A DNA stretch of 45,604 nucleotides, taken from assembly GCA_937900065.1 (NCBI GenBank), contig CALCDS010000132.1, forward strand, positions 1 to 45,604, written 5' to 3'. The DNA comes from an uncultured Clostridiaceae bacterium. GTDB lineage: Bacteria; Bacillota; Clostridia; Clostridiales; Oxobacteraceae. Position 1 is the stretch's first letter. Every line of letters begins with the position of its first letter. The notes beneath the pieces were generated by a model, which was not told where the DNA came from, searched no databases, and saw only the letters and a program-made list of their open reading frames with translations. Positions 6,688-15,989 of the stretch are shown here, in pieces. The position numbers and the translations under genes were made by a program.

Positions 6688-6804
6688 GATTGACTGTAGA
6701 CAGCAGGTGTATGATATTTTTTAATGTCATATTTAAATTTTGCCTGCCGAGGTTAGGTTTAAGTGGAATAAAAAACCTCTCTATTGCTACAGAGAGGTTT
6801 TTAT
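6688..6804 (+). promoter_or_regulatory. L10 leader with terminator (rplJ-rplL autoregulation)
   Basis: The segment contains the hallmark L10-leader parts: GACTGTAGACAGCAGGTG (6692-6709) and GCCTGCCGAGGT (6742-6753), which pair through GCAGG/CCTGC. A 10-bp hairpin AAACCTCTCT (6773-6782)/AGAGAGGTTT (6791-6800) followed by TTTATT forms an intrinsic terminator, and GAGGTTAGGTTT can compete with its left arm. In Firmicutes, L10 with L12 binds this structure to lower rplJ-rplL expression. The family call is based on these motifs. Confidence 0.82.
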
Positions 6805-6855
6805 TATGCAGCGAAGCGAATATCAAGACAAATTACATTGGTGTTTTGCCGCAGT
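6804..6855 (+). repeat. Intergenic repeat family 1, copy B
   Basis: TATGCAGCGAAGCGAATATC, then AAGACAAATTACATTGGTGTTTTGCCGCAG matches copies A (2598-2672) and C (36625-36705) through the first two-thirds. It follows the terminator T run directly, as copy C does. The distal TAGTTTGTCTT arm is missing, so this copy looks truncated. TATCAAG/ATTGGTG is a weak, wobble-containing stem. Confidence 0.5.
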
Positions 6856-6884
6856 TAGCATATGTTTAAGGAGGTGGACATTAA

Positions 6885-7379
6885 TTGAGCATCAAAGAAG
6901 AAAAAGCAGCAAAAGTTCAGGAAATAAAAGAGAAGATCGATAAGGCCAAGGCAGTTATACTTGCAAATTATACTGGCGTTACGGTTGAAGAGGATACTGA
7001 ACTCAGACGTAAATTCAGGGAAGCGGATGTTGAATATAAAGTCTATAAAAACACTTTAACATCAATCGCCGCAAAGCAGTCAGGTATAGAAGGTTTGGAT
7101 GAATACCTGTCAGGCCCTACATCATTTGCATTTGGATATGATGACCCTACAGCTCCTGCAAGAATCTTAGCGAATTTCGCAAAAGAGCACAAAAAGCTTG
7201 ATCTAAAATGCGGGATGATACAGGGAAAACTACTGGACACTGACAAAATAAAGGAATTTGCATCGATACCTCCAAGGGAAGTACTGATTGCAAAATTATT
7301 GGGAAGTTTGAAGTCTCCATTATCAAAATTTGCTTACCTTGTCAATGCGGTAAAGGAGAAAAAAGAGCAAGAAGCATAA
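6885..7379 (+). CDS. rplJ: 50S ribosomal protein L10
   Basis: A 164-residue L10 (stalk base). It begins at TTG 6885 (MSIKEEKAAKVQEIKEKI), chosen because AAGGAGGT lies at 6868-6875 with normal spacing. The rRNA-binding N-terminal domain includes ANYTGVTVEEDTELRRKFRE and VYKNTL, the C-terminal helix (FAYLVNAVKEKKEQEA) binds L7/L12 dimers. Regulated by the leader at 6688-6804. It overlaps nothing and lies 33 bases before rplL. Confidence 0.97.
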   Translation: MSIKEEKAAKVQEIKEKIDKAKAVILANYTGVTVEEDTELRRKFREADVEYKVYKNTLTSIAAKQSGIEGLDEYLSGPTSFAFGYDDPTAPARILANFAKEHKKLDLKCGMIQGKLLDTDKIKEFASIPPREVLIAKLLGSLKSPLSKFAYLVNAVKEKKEQEA

Positions 7380-7412
7380 AAATTTTAATGAAAAATTTCG
7401 GAGGTGTATAAA

Positions 7413-7775
7413 ATGACGGCACAAGAAATAATTGATGCTATAAAAGGTATGAGCGTTTTAGAGTTAAATGAATTAGTAAAAGCTGCGGAAAAAGAATTCG
7501 GAGTAAGTGCGGCAGCACCAGTGGCAGCGGCACCAGGAGCGGCAGCGGCACCGGCAGAGGAGAAAACAGAATTTGATGTTGTACTTTCTGAAATAGGCCA
7601 GGCAAAGATAAAGGTTATAAAGGTTGTAAGAGAGATAACCGGACTTGGCTTAAAAGATGCAAAGGACCTTGTAGATGCGGCTCCAAAGGCTGTTAAGGAA
7701 GGCGTTTCAAAGGAAGAAGCAGAACAAATAAAGACAAAACTTACAGAAGTAGGAGCAGCTGTAGAAATAAAATAA
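7413..7775 (+). CDS. rplL: 50S ribosomal protein L7/L12
   Basis: A 120-residue L7/L12: N-terminal dimerisation domain (TAQEIIDAIKGMSVLELNELVKAAEKEFG), an Ala/Pro-rich hinge (about 34-50), and the C-terminal factor-binding domain (EFDVVLSEIGQAKIKVIKVVREITGLGLKDAKDLV). It recruits translational GTPases such as the EF-Tu and EF-G encoded nearby. ATG 7413 follows GGAGGTG at 7400-7406; GTG 7404 in the same frame overlaps the ribosome binding site and is unlikely to be used. A strong terminator follows at 7817. Confidence 0.97.
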   Translation: MTAQEIIDAIKGMSVLELNELVKAAEKEFGVSAAAPVAAAPGAAAAPAEEKTEFDVVLSEIGQAKIKVIKVVREITGLGLKDAKDLVDAAPKAVKEGVSKEEAEQIKTKLTEVGAAVEIK

Positions 7776-7816
7776 TCAACAAAATATCAAGGCGTGTGCT
7801 ATATGCGCATCTTTTT

Positions 7817-7862
7817 ATCAAATTACGGCATTACAAAAATGTAATGCCGTAATTTGATTTAT
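7817..7862. terminator. Bidirectional-type terminator after rplL
   Basis: A perfect 18-bp inverted repeat, ATCAAATTACGGCATTAC (7817-7834) and its complement (7841-7858), loop AAAAAT, with T-rich sequence on both sides (CTTTTT before, TTTAT after). It ends the rpmG...rplL block and separates it from rpoBC. Confidence 0.9.
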
Positions 7863-7901
7863 AAGGTACATGCAACTTGCAATTTCACCAAGAACTTAAA
7901 A

Positions 7902-7962
7902 AGTGTGAACAGGTGAACAAGGATGCTCAAAAAATCAACATATTTGTTTAGCATAATCTTAA
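7902..7962 (+). repeat. Intergenic repeat family 2, copy 1
   Basis: AGTGTGAACAGGTGAACAAG, then GATGCTCAAAAAATCAACATATTTGTTTAGCA is shared with 19591-19647 and 42249-42299. Distal TTTGTTTA (7943-7950) can pair with TAAACAAA (7960-7967). It is not coding. Its role is unknown; all three copies follow translation or cell-wall genes in non-coding DNA. Confidence 0.55.
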
Positions 7963-8029
7963 ACAAAATATGGTAGACTTTTTTATTATATATTTATTTT
8001 AAATTTTAGGTCTTATTATAATTTTTTTA

Positions 8030-8058
8030 TTGACACATCTATTGCAATATGTTACTAT
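8030..8058 (+). promoter_or_regulatory. Sigma-A promoter for rpoB-rpoC
   Basis: A consensus TTGACA (8030-8035), 17-base spacer, and TACTAT (8053-8058) in very AT-rich DNA (including an A/T tract just upstream that would serve as an UP element). It would generate a leader of about 410 bases before rpoB. Confidence 0.82.
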
Positions 8059-8064
8059 TACTAA

Positions 8065-8474
8065 TTGCATTGATAATTAAGATATCATACAAAATAGGGT
8101 TTTTTACTCTTTTATAGAAAACATTATTGAATATTTTTTTTAATTATTGGAAACATTATATAGATAATGCCAATTATTAACCTTTTCTACCATTATGGCA
8201 AGAGCGTTTCAAAAATCAAAATATCGGAAAGGCTTTTGCTGAAAAGATGCTGAATTCAATGATATATATTTTTAAGCGTGAAATGATGCATCTCTATAAT
8301 CCGTCGACCTTATAATTGTAGATTGGCGTATTATCATATTATAAAGTTAGCGGATTTCATGGATTGTTTTTGCAATTCTTGCTCTTAAAGTTGACAATCC
8401 ATATAAGCTTTTAGAAAAGGTATTTTAAGTATTTTATGCTTTGGGAATCTATGTTTTATAAGGGGTGAAGATTA
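8065..8474 (+). promoter_or_regulatory. Long rpoB 5' leader with a hairpin
   Basis: No gene is visible in this roughly 410-base AT-rich leader. The clearest structure is ATGGATTGT (8359-8367) paired with ACAATCCAT (8394-8402), a 9-bp stem with a 26-base loop, without a following T run. The same arms recur in inverse orientation at 42308-42349. A TTGACA at 8391-8396 has no matching -10. The rpoB ribosome binding site AAGGGGTGAAG lies at the end. Confidence 0.45.
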
Positions 8475-11400
8475 ATGGTACATCCTGTTCAAGTAGGCAA
8501 AAGAACTAGAATGAGTTTTTCAAGAATACACGAAGTATTGGATATGCCGAATTTGATCGAGGTTCAACTGAATTCTTACAAATGGTTTTTGGATGAGGGT
8601 CTAAAAGAAGTTTTTGATGACATTAATCCCATACAGGATTATACCGGGAATTTAGTGCTTGAGTTTACGGATTACTCGCTTGACATGGACAATATAAAGT
8701 ATTCAGTTGAAGAATGCAAGGAAAGAGATACTACATATGCTGCCCCATTAAAAGTAAGGGTAAGGCTAATAAACAGAGAAACAGGTGAAGTAAAGGAACA
8801 GGAAGTTTTTATGGGGGATTTCCCTCTGATGACTGAACAGGGCACTTTCATCATAAACGGAGCAGAAAGGGTAATAGTAAGTCAGCTTGTTCGTTCCCCT
8901 GGAGTGTATTATGCGGAAACCTTAGATAAGTCAGGCAAGAAGCTCTACTCTTCAACACTTATACCCAATCGTGGAGCCTGGTTAGAATATGAAACAGATT
9001 CAAATGATGTGGTTTCTGTTCGCATAGACAGGACAAGAAAATTGCCTATTACTGTACTTTTAAGAGCATTGGGCATTGGTACCGATGCGCAGATATATGA
9101 GTTTTTTGGAGAAGATGAAAGACTCAAAAGTACAATAGGCAAGGACAATACTAAGACCAAGGATGAAGGCCTGATTGAGGTGTACAAAAGGTTAAGACCT
9201 GGCGAGCCTCCTACGGTTGAAAGCGCAATATCACTTCTTGACGCTTTGTTTTTTGATCCAAAGCGATATGATCTTTCAAAAGTCGGGCGTTACAAATTCA
9301 ATAAAAAATTAGCTCTATTTTCCAGGATAACTGGACATATAATTGCAGATACGGTGACTGATCCTGAAACCGGGGAAGTGATTATTGAAGAAGGCAAAAA
9401 AGTAGACAGGGAAACTGCCATGAAGATCCAGAATTCCGGGATAAACCAGGTATATCTGTTGGTCGACGGCAAAAGGATAAAGGTATTTGGAAATCATTTT
9501 GTAAATATTTACAAGATGAATATAAAATATAGGATAGATGATTTGAAGATAAAAGAAATGGTGTATTATCCTGTATTAAAAGAAATACTCGAACAATCCA
9601 AATCAGAAGACGAGTTTAGATCGTCGATAAAATCAAGGATGGGCGAACTTGTACCGAAACATATTATAAAGGATGATATATACGCTTCCATAAATTATGA
9701 TCTGAATTTGATATATGGAATAGGCCGCACTGATGATATCGACCATCTTGGAAACAGAAGGTTGAGATCGGTTGGAGAACTTTTGCAAAATCAGTTTAGG
9801 ATAGGTCTATCAAGGATGGAGAGGGTAGTAAAGGAAAGGATGACTATCCAGGACCTGGATGTTATAACCCCTCAGGCATTGGTGAATATAAGACCTGTTG
9901 CAGCAGCCATAAAGGAGTTTTTCGGAAGCTCACAGCTTTCACAGTTCATGGACCAGACCAATCCTTTATCTGAACTTACTCATAAAAGAAGGCTGTCTGC
10001 TCTAGGACCTGGCGGTTTGTCAAGGGAGAGAGCAGGGTTTGAGGTAAGAGACGTTCATTATTCACATTATGGACGTATGTGTCCTATTGAAACTCCTGAA
10101 GGTCCTAATATAGGACTTATAGGTTCACTTTCAACATATGCAAAAGTAAATGAATACGGTTTTATTGAGACTCCATACCGCAGGGTCGATAAATCGAGAG
10201 GTATAGTTACAAATGAGATAGTATATCTCACGGCCGATGAAGAGGATGAATATGTGATAGCTCAGGCCAATGAACCGCTTGATGCGGAAGGAAGATTCTT
10301 AAACAAGAGAGTTACGTCGAGAGCTGCAGTTGATATAGTTGTTGTACCAAATACTGAGGTTGACCTTATGGATGTGTCGCCAAAGCAGCTCGTATCGGTC
10401 GCTACGGCTATGATTCCGTTTCTTGAAAACGATGATGCCAACCGTGCGCTTATGGGTTCAAACATGCAGCGTCAGGCAGTTCCGCTTATAAAAACTGAAT
10501 CTCCTATTGTGGGCACGGGAATTGAGTATAGAGCGGCTAAAGATTCAGGCATAATACCTCTTGCCAAAAATGACGGCATAGTTGTAAAGGTTAGTGCGGA
10601 TGATATAAAGATAAAGCGTGATTCCGACGGAGGATATGATGTATATAAGCTCCTGAAGTTTAAACGTTCAAACCAAGGTACTACAATAAATCAAAGACCG
10701 ATAGTCAAAAAAGGTGATATAGTCAAAAAAGGCGATGTTGTTGCAGATGGACCTTCTACCGATATGGGAGAGATCGCATTGGGCAAAAACATATTGATGG
10801 GATTTATGAGCTGGGAAGGATATAATTACGAAGATGCTATGCTTATATCTGAGGAGCTTGTAAAAAATGATGTGTTTACATCGATTCATATAGAGGAATA
10901 TGAGGCTGAAGCAAGAGATACAAAACTTGGACCTGAAGAGATTACAAGGGATATACCAAATGTCGGTGAAGAAGCTATAAAAGATTTGGATGATAGAGGA
11001 ATAATAAGGATAGGAGCAGAAGTCAGGGCAGGCGATATACTTGTCGGTAAAGTCACCCCAAAGGGAGAGACCGAGCTTACTGCAGAGGAGAGACTTCTTC
11101 GTGCTATTTTTGGAGAAAAAGCAAGAGAAGTCAGGGATACATCGCTTAGAGTCCCACATGGCGAAGCAGGTATAATAGTTGATGTAAAAGTATTTACAAG
11201 GGAAAACGGCGATGAACTGCCGCCCGGAGTAAATGAACTGGTTAGATGCTATATTGCCCAAAAAAGGAAGATTTCAGTTGGCGACAAGATGGCAGGAAGG
11301 CATGGTAACAAGGGTGTTATCTCCAGGGTGCTTCCTGAAGAAGATATGCCTTTCCTACCTGACGGCAGGCCGCTTCAGATAGTTTTAAATCCACTAGGCG

Positions 11401-12248
11401 TACCTTCCCGTATGAACATAGGACAGGTGCTGGAGGTACATCTTGGGTTTGCGGCTCAAAGATTGGGATGGCATGTTGCAACCCCTGTTTTCGATGGCGC
11501 AAATGAAACTGAAATAATGGATTTACTTGAAAAGTCAGGCATAAGCAGAGACGGCAAGACCGTTTTAAGGGATGGAAGGACCGGTGATCCCTTTGACAAT
11601 CGTGTAACGGTTGGATATATGTATATTTTAAAGCTTGCTCACCTTGTCGATGATAAGATACATGCAAGATCCACTGGACCTTACTCATTGGTAACCCAGC
11701 AGCCTTTAGGCGGCAAAGCGCAATTTGGCGGCCAGAGGTTTGGCGAGATGGAAGTTTGGGCTTTGGAAGCTTATGGTGCAGCTCATACTCTTCAGGAAAT
11801 CTTGACCGTAAAATCAGATGATGTCGTGGGACGTGTAAAGACATATGAATCCATTGTAAAGGGCGAGAATATACCTGAACCCGGTGTTCCTGAATCATTC
11901 AAAGTGCTGATAAAAGAACTTCAATCGCTTTGCCTTGATGTTAAGGTGCTTTCCGACAACAAGCAGGAGATTCCTATAAAAGAGTCGGTAGACGACGATT
12001 CAGAGGATCTTGATGTCAATATAGAAGGCAGGGAAGATTCTGTGCCTTCAGGAGAACCTACTACTGGTGAACCGGAGAATGAGGAACAACCTGAAGAAGA
12101 TGAAGATTTTGATCTTAATATAGAAGATTTTAATATTCCTAGCACTGAAGAAAATAATACACCGGAAAATGAGGAAAATACCAAGCAGCCGCCTGATGAT
12201 GATTTTGATGACGATGATTTTGATGATGGCTTTGATGGTGATAAATAA
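8475..12248 (+). CDS. rpoB: RNA polymerase subunit beta
   Basis: A 1257-residue beta subunit. Recognisable blocks are the protrusion/lobe region (GAERVIVSQLVRSPGVYY), the fork-loop and rifampicin region (FFGSSQLSQFMDQTNPLSEL, LSALGPGGLSRERAG), the PIETPEGPNIGLI segment, and the C-terminal clamp contacts (HGNKGVISRVLPEEDMPFLPDG, QQPLGGKAQFGGQRFGEMEVWALEAYGA). The last 85 or so residues (from about nucleotide 11991) are an acidic Asp/Glu/Asn/Pro-rich tail ending DDDFDDDDFDDGFDGDK, longer than the short acidic ends I associate with related RpoB proteins. The rifampicin-region residues look like the sensitive form (S, Q, D, H, S at usual places). rpoC follows after 23 bases. Confidence 0.98.
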   Translation: MVHPVQVGKRTRMSFSRIHEVLDMPNLIEVQLNSYKWFLDEGLKEVFDDINPIQDYTGNLVLEFTDYSLDMDNIKYSVEECKERDTTYAAPLKVRVRLINRETGEVKEQEVFMGDFPLMTEQGTFIINGAERVIVSQLVRSPGVYYAETLDKSGKKLYSSTLIPNRGAWLEYETDSNDVVSVRIDRTRKLPITVLLRALGIGTDAQIYEFFGEDERLKSTIGKDNTKTKDEGLIEVYKRLRPGEPPTVESAISLLDALFFDPKRYDLSKVGRYKFNKKLALFSRITGHIIADTVTDPETGEVIIEEGKKVDRETAMKIQNSGINQVYLLVDGKRIKVFGNHFVNIYKMNIKYRIDDLKIKEMVYYPVLKEILEQSKSEDEFRSSIKSRMGELVPKHIIKDDIYASINYDLNLIYGIGRTDDIDHLGNRRLRSVGELLQNQFRIGLSRMERVVKERMTIQDLDVITPQALVNIRPVAAAIKEFFGSSQLSQFMDQTNPLSELTHKRRLSALGPGGLSRERAGFEVRDVHYSHYGRMCPIETPEGPNIGLIGSLSTYAKVNEYGFIETPYRRVDKSRGIVTNEIVYLTADEEDEYVIAQANEPLDAEGRFLNKRVTSRAAVDIVVVPNTEVDLMDVSPKQLVSVATAMIPFLENDDANRALMGSNMQRQAVPLIKTESPIVGTGIEYRAAKDSGIIPLAKNDGIVVKVSADDIKIKRDSDGGYDVYKLLKFKRSNQGTTINQRPIVKKGDIVKKGDVVADGPSTDMGEIALGKNILMGFMSWEGYNYEDAMLISEELVKNDVFTSIHIEEYEAEARDTKLGPEEITRDIPNVGEEAIKDLDDRGIIRIGAEVRAGDILVGKVTPKGETELTAEERLLRAIFGEKAREVRDTSLRVPHGEAGIIVDVKVFTRENGDELPPGVNELVRCYIAQKRKISVGDKMAGRHGNKGVISRVLPEEDMPFLPDGRPLQIVLNPLGVPSRMNIGQVLEVHLGFAAQRLGWHVATPVFDGANETEIMDLLEKSGISRDGKTVLRDGRTGDPFDNRVTVGYMYILKLAHLVDDKIHARSTGPYSLVTQQPLGGKAQFGGQRFGEMEVWALEAYGAAHTLQEILTVKSDDVVGRVKTYESIVKGENIPEPGVPESFKVLIKELQSLCLDVKVLSDNKQEIPIKESVDDDSEDLDVNIEGREDSVPSGEPTTGEPENEEQPEEDEDFDLNIEDFNIPSTEENNTPENEENTKQPPDDDFDDDDFDDGFDGDK

Positions 12249-12271
12249 AAAGATGAAGGGAGGATGTCCCC

Positions 12272-15200
12272 TTGTTTGAACTTAACAATTTTGATTCAAT
12301 TCAGATAGGTCTTGCTTCTCCTGAAAAGATCAGAGAGTGGTCTAGAGGTGAGGTTAAGAAACCTGAAACAATCAATTACAGGACCCTCAAGCCTGAAAAG
12401 GATGGCCTGTTTTGTGAAAGGATATTTGGCCCTACCAAGGATTGGGAATGCCACTGCGGTAAGTATAAGAGAATCAGATATAAAGGAATTGTTTGTGATA
12501 GATGCGGAGTAGAGGTTACAAAATCCAAAGTAAGGCGTGAAAGGATGGGGCACATCGAGCTTGCAGCTCCCGTATCCCATATATGGTACTTTAAAGGAAT
12601 ACCATCGAGGATGGGACTTATGCTTGATATGTCGCCAAGGGCATTGGAGAAAGTTTTATATTTTGCCGCATACGTAGTAATAGATCCGGGAACCACTCCC
12701 CTTGCAAAAAAGCAGCTTTTGACTGACAGGGAATATAGAGAAGCTCAAGAAAAGTATGGCCTAAACGCTTTTGAAGCAGGGATGGGTGCTGAATCAATAA
12801 AGAAACTTTTAAAAGAGATTGATCTTGATGTACTATCTAAGGAATTAAGAGATGATTTAAAAAACAGTTCCGGACAAAAAAAAGTGCGCATAATAAAAAG
12901 GCTGGAAGTTGTTGAAGCATTTAGAAAGTCCGGGAATAAACCTGAATGGATGATACTTGATGTTGTTCCTGTCATTCCGCCGGATTTAAGGCCTATGGTT
13001 CAGCTTGATGGCGGAAGGTTTGCAACATCTGATTTAAATGATCTGTACAGAAGGGTTATAAACCGTAACAATAGGTTAAAAAGGCTTCTTGATCTTCAAG
13101 CTCCAGATATTATTGTAAGAAATGAGAAGAGGATGCTTCAAGAAGCGGTTGATGCGCTGATAGATAATGGCAGAAGAGGAAGACCTGTTACAGGACCTGG
13201 GAACAGGCCGCTTAAATCTCTTTCCGATATGCTAAAAGGCAAACAGGGAAGGTTTAGACAAAATCTTCTTGGAAAGCGTGTTGACTATTCAGGGCGTTCA
13301 GTTATAGTTGTAGGACCTGAACTTAAGATGTATCAGTGCGGTCTTCCTAAGGAAATGGCTCTTGAGCTGTTTAAACCTTTTGTAATGAAGAAACTTGTTG
13401 AGGAAGGTCAAGCGCATAACATAAAGAGTGCAAAGAGGATGGTGGAGAGGGTAAAACCTGAAGTATGGGATGTGCTCGAAGAAGTTATAAAGGACCATCC
13501 AGTGCTTTTAAACCGTGCTCCTACATTGCACAGGCTTGGGATTCAGGCATTTCAGCCGGTACTTGTAGAAGGAAGGGCTATAAAGCTCCATCCGCTTGCT
13601 TGTACTGCTTATAATGCCGATTTCGACGGCGATCAGATGGCGGTTCATGTTCCTCTTACAGTTGAGGCTCAGGCTGAAGCGAGATTTCTGATGCTTGCCG
13701 CCAATAACATATTAAAACCTCAGGATGGAAAACCTGTCGTTGTGCCTACTCAGGATATGGTGCTTGGTTCTTACTATCTTACGATAACAAAAAGCGGTGA
13801 GCCGGGGGAAGGCAGGGTATTTGCAACGCCGGACGAAGTTATTATGGCTTACAGCTTAAAGCAGATAGGACTGCATGCTGCTATTAAAGTGAGGGTAAGC
13901 AGGGAATATGAGGGTAAGACATATACGAATATAATAGATACAACGCCTGGGAAGATAATTTTCAATGAATCAATACCCCAGGATTTAGGCTTTGTTGACA
14001 GGAGTATTCCTGAAAACGTATGCAAGATGGAGATAGATTTTCTTGTAGATAAGAAAAATTTAGGAAAGATAATCGATAGATGCTATAAAGCTCATGGGCC
14101 GACAGGTACGGCGCTCATGCTGGATAAAATTAAAGCTAAGGGTTATCATTATTCAACGATAGGTGCCATTACGGTTTCCATATCGGACATGATAATACCT
14201 GCTGAAAAAGAGAAACTTCTTTCAAAAGCTGATTCAGACATTGATAAGATCGAGAAGATGTATAGGAGAGGACTTATATCCGATGAAGAAAGATATGAAA
14301 AGGTTATATCGGAGTGGACTCAAACCACAGACAAGGTAACCGATGCACTGATGCATAGCCTTGATAAATTCAATCCTATATATATGATGGCAAATTCAGG
14401 AGCCAGGGGCTCGAAAAACCAGATAAGACAGCTTTGCGGTATGAGGGGATTGATGGCAAATCCATCAGGTAAGATAATAGAGCTTCCTATAAAAGCTTCG
14501 TTCCGTGACGGCTTGAATGTATTGGAATACTTCATATCCACTCATGGTGCAAGAAAAGGTTTAGCAGATACGGCTCTTAGGACCGCTGACTCAGGATACC
14601 TGACAAGAAGGCTGGTAGATGTAAGCCAGGATGTAATAATCAGGGAAGAAGATTGTGGCACCGATAAGGGAGTATGGGTAAGCGATATCAGAGAAGGCAA
14701 TGAAATAATAGAAAGCTTTAAAGATAGGATCATAGGAAGGTATCTTGCAGCTGATATAACCGATCCTAAAACAGGTGAGGCTATAGCAGAGAAGAACCAG
14801 TTTGTTACAGAAGCACTTGCTACAAAGCTCATAAAAGCTGGAATTAAAAAAGCATATATAAGGACTGTTCTTACATGCAGGTGCAGGTATGGCATATGCT
14901 CTAAGTGCTATGGAGCAAATCTTGCAACAGGGCAGAGAGCAGACATAGGCGAAGCTGTAGGAATAATTGCGGCACAGGCAATAGGAGAGCCTGGAACACA
15001 GCTTACAATGAGGACCTTCCATACCGGAGGGGTTGCCGGTGCTGATATTACACAAGGACTTCCGAGGGTCGAAGAGCTGTTCGAAGCAAGAAAGCCGAAA
15101 GGTCTTGCTACCATATCTGAAATATCAGGTGTGGTCAAAATAAGCGAGACCAAAAAGAAAAGGGAAGTTATTGTTACATCTGAAAACGGAGAATCCAAAA

Positions 15201-15778
15201 CATATCAGATACCATATGGTTCAAGGCTCAAGGTTTCAGATGGATCCGTAATAGAGGCTGGAGATGAACTGACCGAAGGATCAGTCAACCCGCATGATAT
15301 ACTGGCAGTAAAGGGTGTAGATGCTGTCAGGGCATATCTATTGTCCGAAGTCCAGAAAGTATACAGGATACAGGGTGTTGAGATTAATGACAAGCATGTA
15401 GAGGTAATAATCAGAAGCATGCTAAGAAAGATCAAAGTGGATGATCCGGGAGATACGGATTTGCTTCCGGGTGGTCTGGTAGATATGTTTGAGTTCGAAG
15501 ATGAAAACAAAAGAGTGGAAAACTTAGGGCTTAAAAAAGCTAACGGCAAGGTCGCACTGCTTGGCATAACAAAAGCTGCTTTGGCAACGGATTCATTCCT
15601 GTCGGCTGCCTCATTCCAGGAAACCACAAGAGTGCTTACTGATGCAGCTATAAAAGGAAAGGTAGATCCTCTGGTAGGACTTAAGGAAAATGTTATCCTA
15701 GGAAAGCTTATACCTGCTGGTACTGGAATGCCAAGATATAAATCGATTGCAGTGCATCCGAAAGTAGACGGTGAATGA
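12272..15778 (+). CDS. rpoC: RNA polymerase subunit beta'
   Basis: A 1168-residue beta' subunit starting at TTG 12272 with GGGAGG at 12258-12263. The N-terminal zinc ribbon (CHCGKYKRIRYKGIVCDRCG) is followed by the active-site motif NADFDGDQMAVH (encoded near 13615-13650), which holds the three Asp residues that bind catalytic magnesium. The trigger loop/bridge helix region (GARGSKNQIRQLCGMRGLM, FFISTHGARKG-like ISTHGARKGLADTALRTADSGYLTRRLVD) and second zinc site (CRCRYGICSKCYG) are intact. No large lineage insertion is seen. It is co-transcribed with rpoB; the str promoter lies just downstream. Confidence 0.98.
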   Translation: MFELNNFDSIQIGLASPEKIREWSRGEVKKPETINYRTLKPEKDGLFCERIFGPTKDWECHCGKYKRIRYKGIVCDRCGVEVTKSKVRRERMGHIELAAPVSHIWYFKGIPSRMGLMLDMSPRALEKVLYFAAYVVIDPGTTPLAKKQLLTDREYREAQEKYGLNAFEAGMGAESIKKLLKEIDLDVLSKELRDDLKNSSGQKKVRIIKRLEVVEAFRKSGNKPEWMILDVVPVIPPDLRPMVQLDGGRFATSDLNDLYRRVINRNNRLKRLLDLQAPDIIVRNEKRMLQEAVDALIDNGRRGRPVTGPGNRPLKSLSDMLKGKQGRFRQNLLGKRVDYSGRSVIVVGPELKMYQCGLPKEMALELFKPFVMKKLVEEGQAHNIKSAKRMVERVKPEVWDVLEEVIKDHPVLLNRAPTLHRLGIQAFQPVLVEGRAIKLHPLACTAYNADFDGDQMAVHVPLTVEAQAEARFLMLAANNILKPQDGKPVVVPTQDMVLGSYYLTITKSGEPGEGRVFATPDEVIMAYSLKQIGLHAAIKVRVSREYEGKTYTNIIDTTPGKIIFNESIPQDLGFVDRSIPENVCKMEIDFLVDKKNLGKIIDRCYKAHGPTGTALMLDKIKAKGYHYSTIGAITVSISDMIIPAEKEKLLSKADSDIDKIEKMYRRGLISDEERYEKVISEWTQTTDKVTDALMHSLDKFNPIYMMANSGARGSKNQIRQLCGMRGLMANPSGKIIELPIKASFRDGLNVLEYFISTHGARKGLADTALRTADSGYLTRRLVDVSQDVIIREEDCGTDKGVWVSDIREGNEIIESFKDRIIGRYLAADITDPKTGEAIAEKNQFVTEALATKLIKAGIKKAYIRTVLTCRCRYGICSKCYGANLATGQRADIGEAVGIIAAQAIGEPGTQLTMRTFHTGGVAGADITQGLPRVEELFEARKPKGLATISEISGVVKISETKKKREVIVTSENGESKTYQIPYGSRLKVSDGSVIEAGDELTEGSVNPHDILAVKGVDAVRAYLLSEVQKVYRIQGVEINDKHVEVIIRSMLRKIKVDDPGDTDLLPGGLVDMFEFEDENKRVENLGLKKANGKVALLGITKAALATDSFLSAASFQETTRVLTDAAIKGKVDPLVGLKENVILGKLIPAGTGMPRYKSIAVHPKVDGE

Positions 15779-15819
15779 TTTTTGATATATTTATATTATT
15801 TGCGATGCAATCGTTAGAG

Positions 15820-15849
15820 TTGACAATGCATATTTGCAAATGTTAAAAT
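15820..15849 (+). promoter_or_regulatory. Sigma-A promoter for the str operon
   Basis: TTGACA (15820-15825), 18-base spacer, TAAAAT (15844-15849), 42 bases after the rpoC stop. It would drive the L7Ae-like gene, rpsL, rpsG, fusA and tuf2 with a leader of about 150 bases. Confidence 0.78.
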
Positions 15850-15875
15850 AATCAATGTGTGATTTTTTGTAAATT

Positions 15876-15989
15876 AGCAACAAAACCTCTCTTTGGGAAA
15901 GATTTTGTTGCTATGTGGTTTTTAACTCTCTTTTGATGATGTGTGTAAAGAGGTTCAAGCTCGGGCGATGGGCGTGAAAATTCTCTTTA
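15876..15989 (+). promoter_or_regulatory. Two-stem leader of the str operon
   Basis: Stem 1: AGCAACAAAA (15876-15885) with TTTTGTTGCT (15903-15912), with TCTTT/AAAGA stacked inside; a TTTTT run follows after 6 bases, so it may be the rpoC terminator or an attenuator. Stem 2: TAAAGAG (15946-15952) with CTCTTTA (15983-15989), enclosing a G-rich loop that ends next to the ribosome binding site of the L7Ae-like gene. The first gene encodes a kink-turn-binding protein, so autoregulation is possible, but I could not confirm a kink-turn. Confidence 0.5.

Noticed and set aside
6740..6943. Plus-strand 67-residue frame over the L10 leader
   Set aside because: It crosses the terminator hairpin and the rplJ start and has no ribosome binding site or homology.
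8391..8396. Second TTGACA before rpoB as a promoter
   Set aside because: No -10 box at 16-18 bases; it overlaps the right arm of the hairpin shared with 42.3 kb.
10668..11261. Minus-strand 197-residue open frame inside rpoB
   Set aside because: It is antisense to conserved beta-subunit sequence, Cys/Tyr/Phe-rich in a shadow-frame manner, and has no ribosome binding site.
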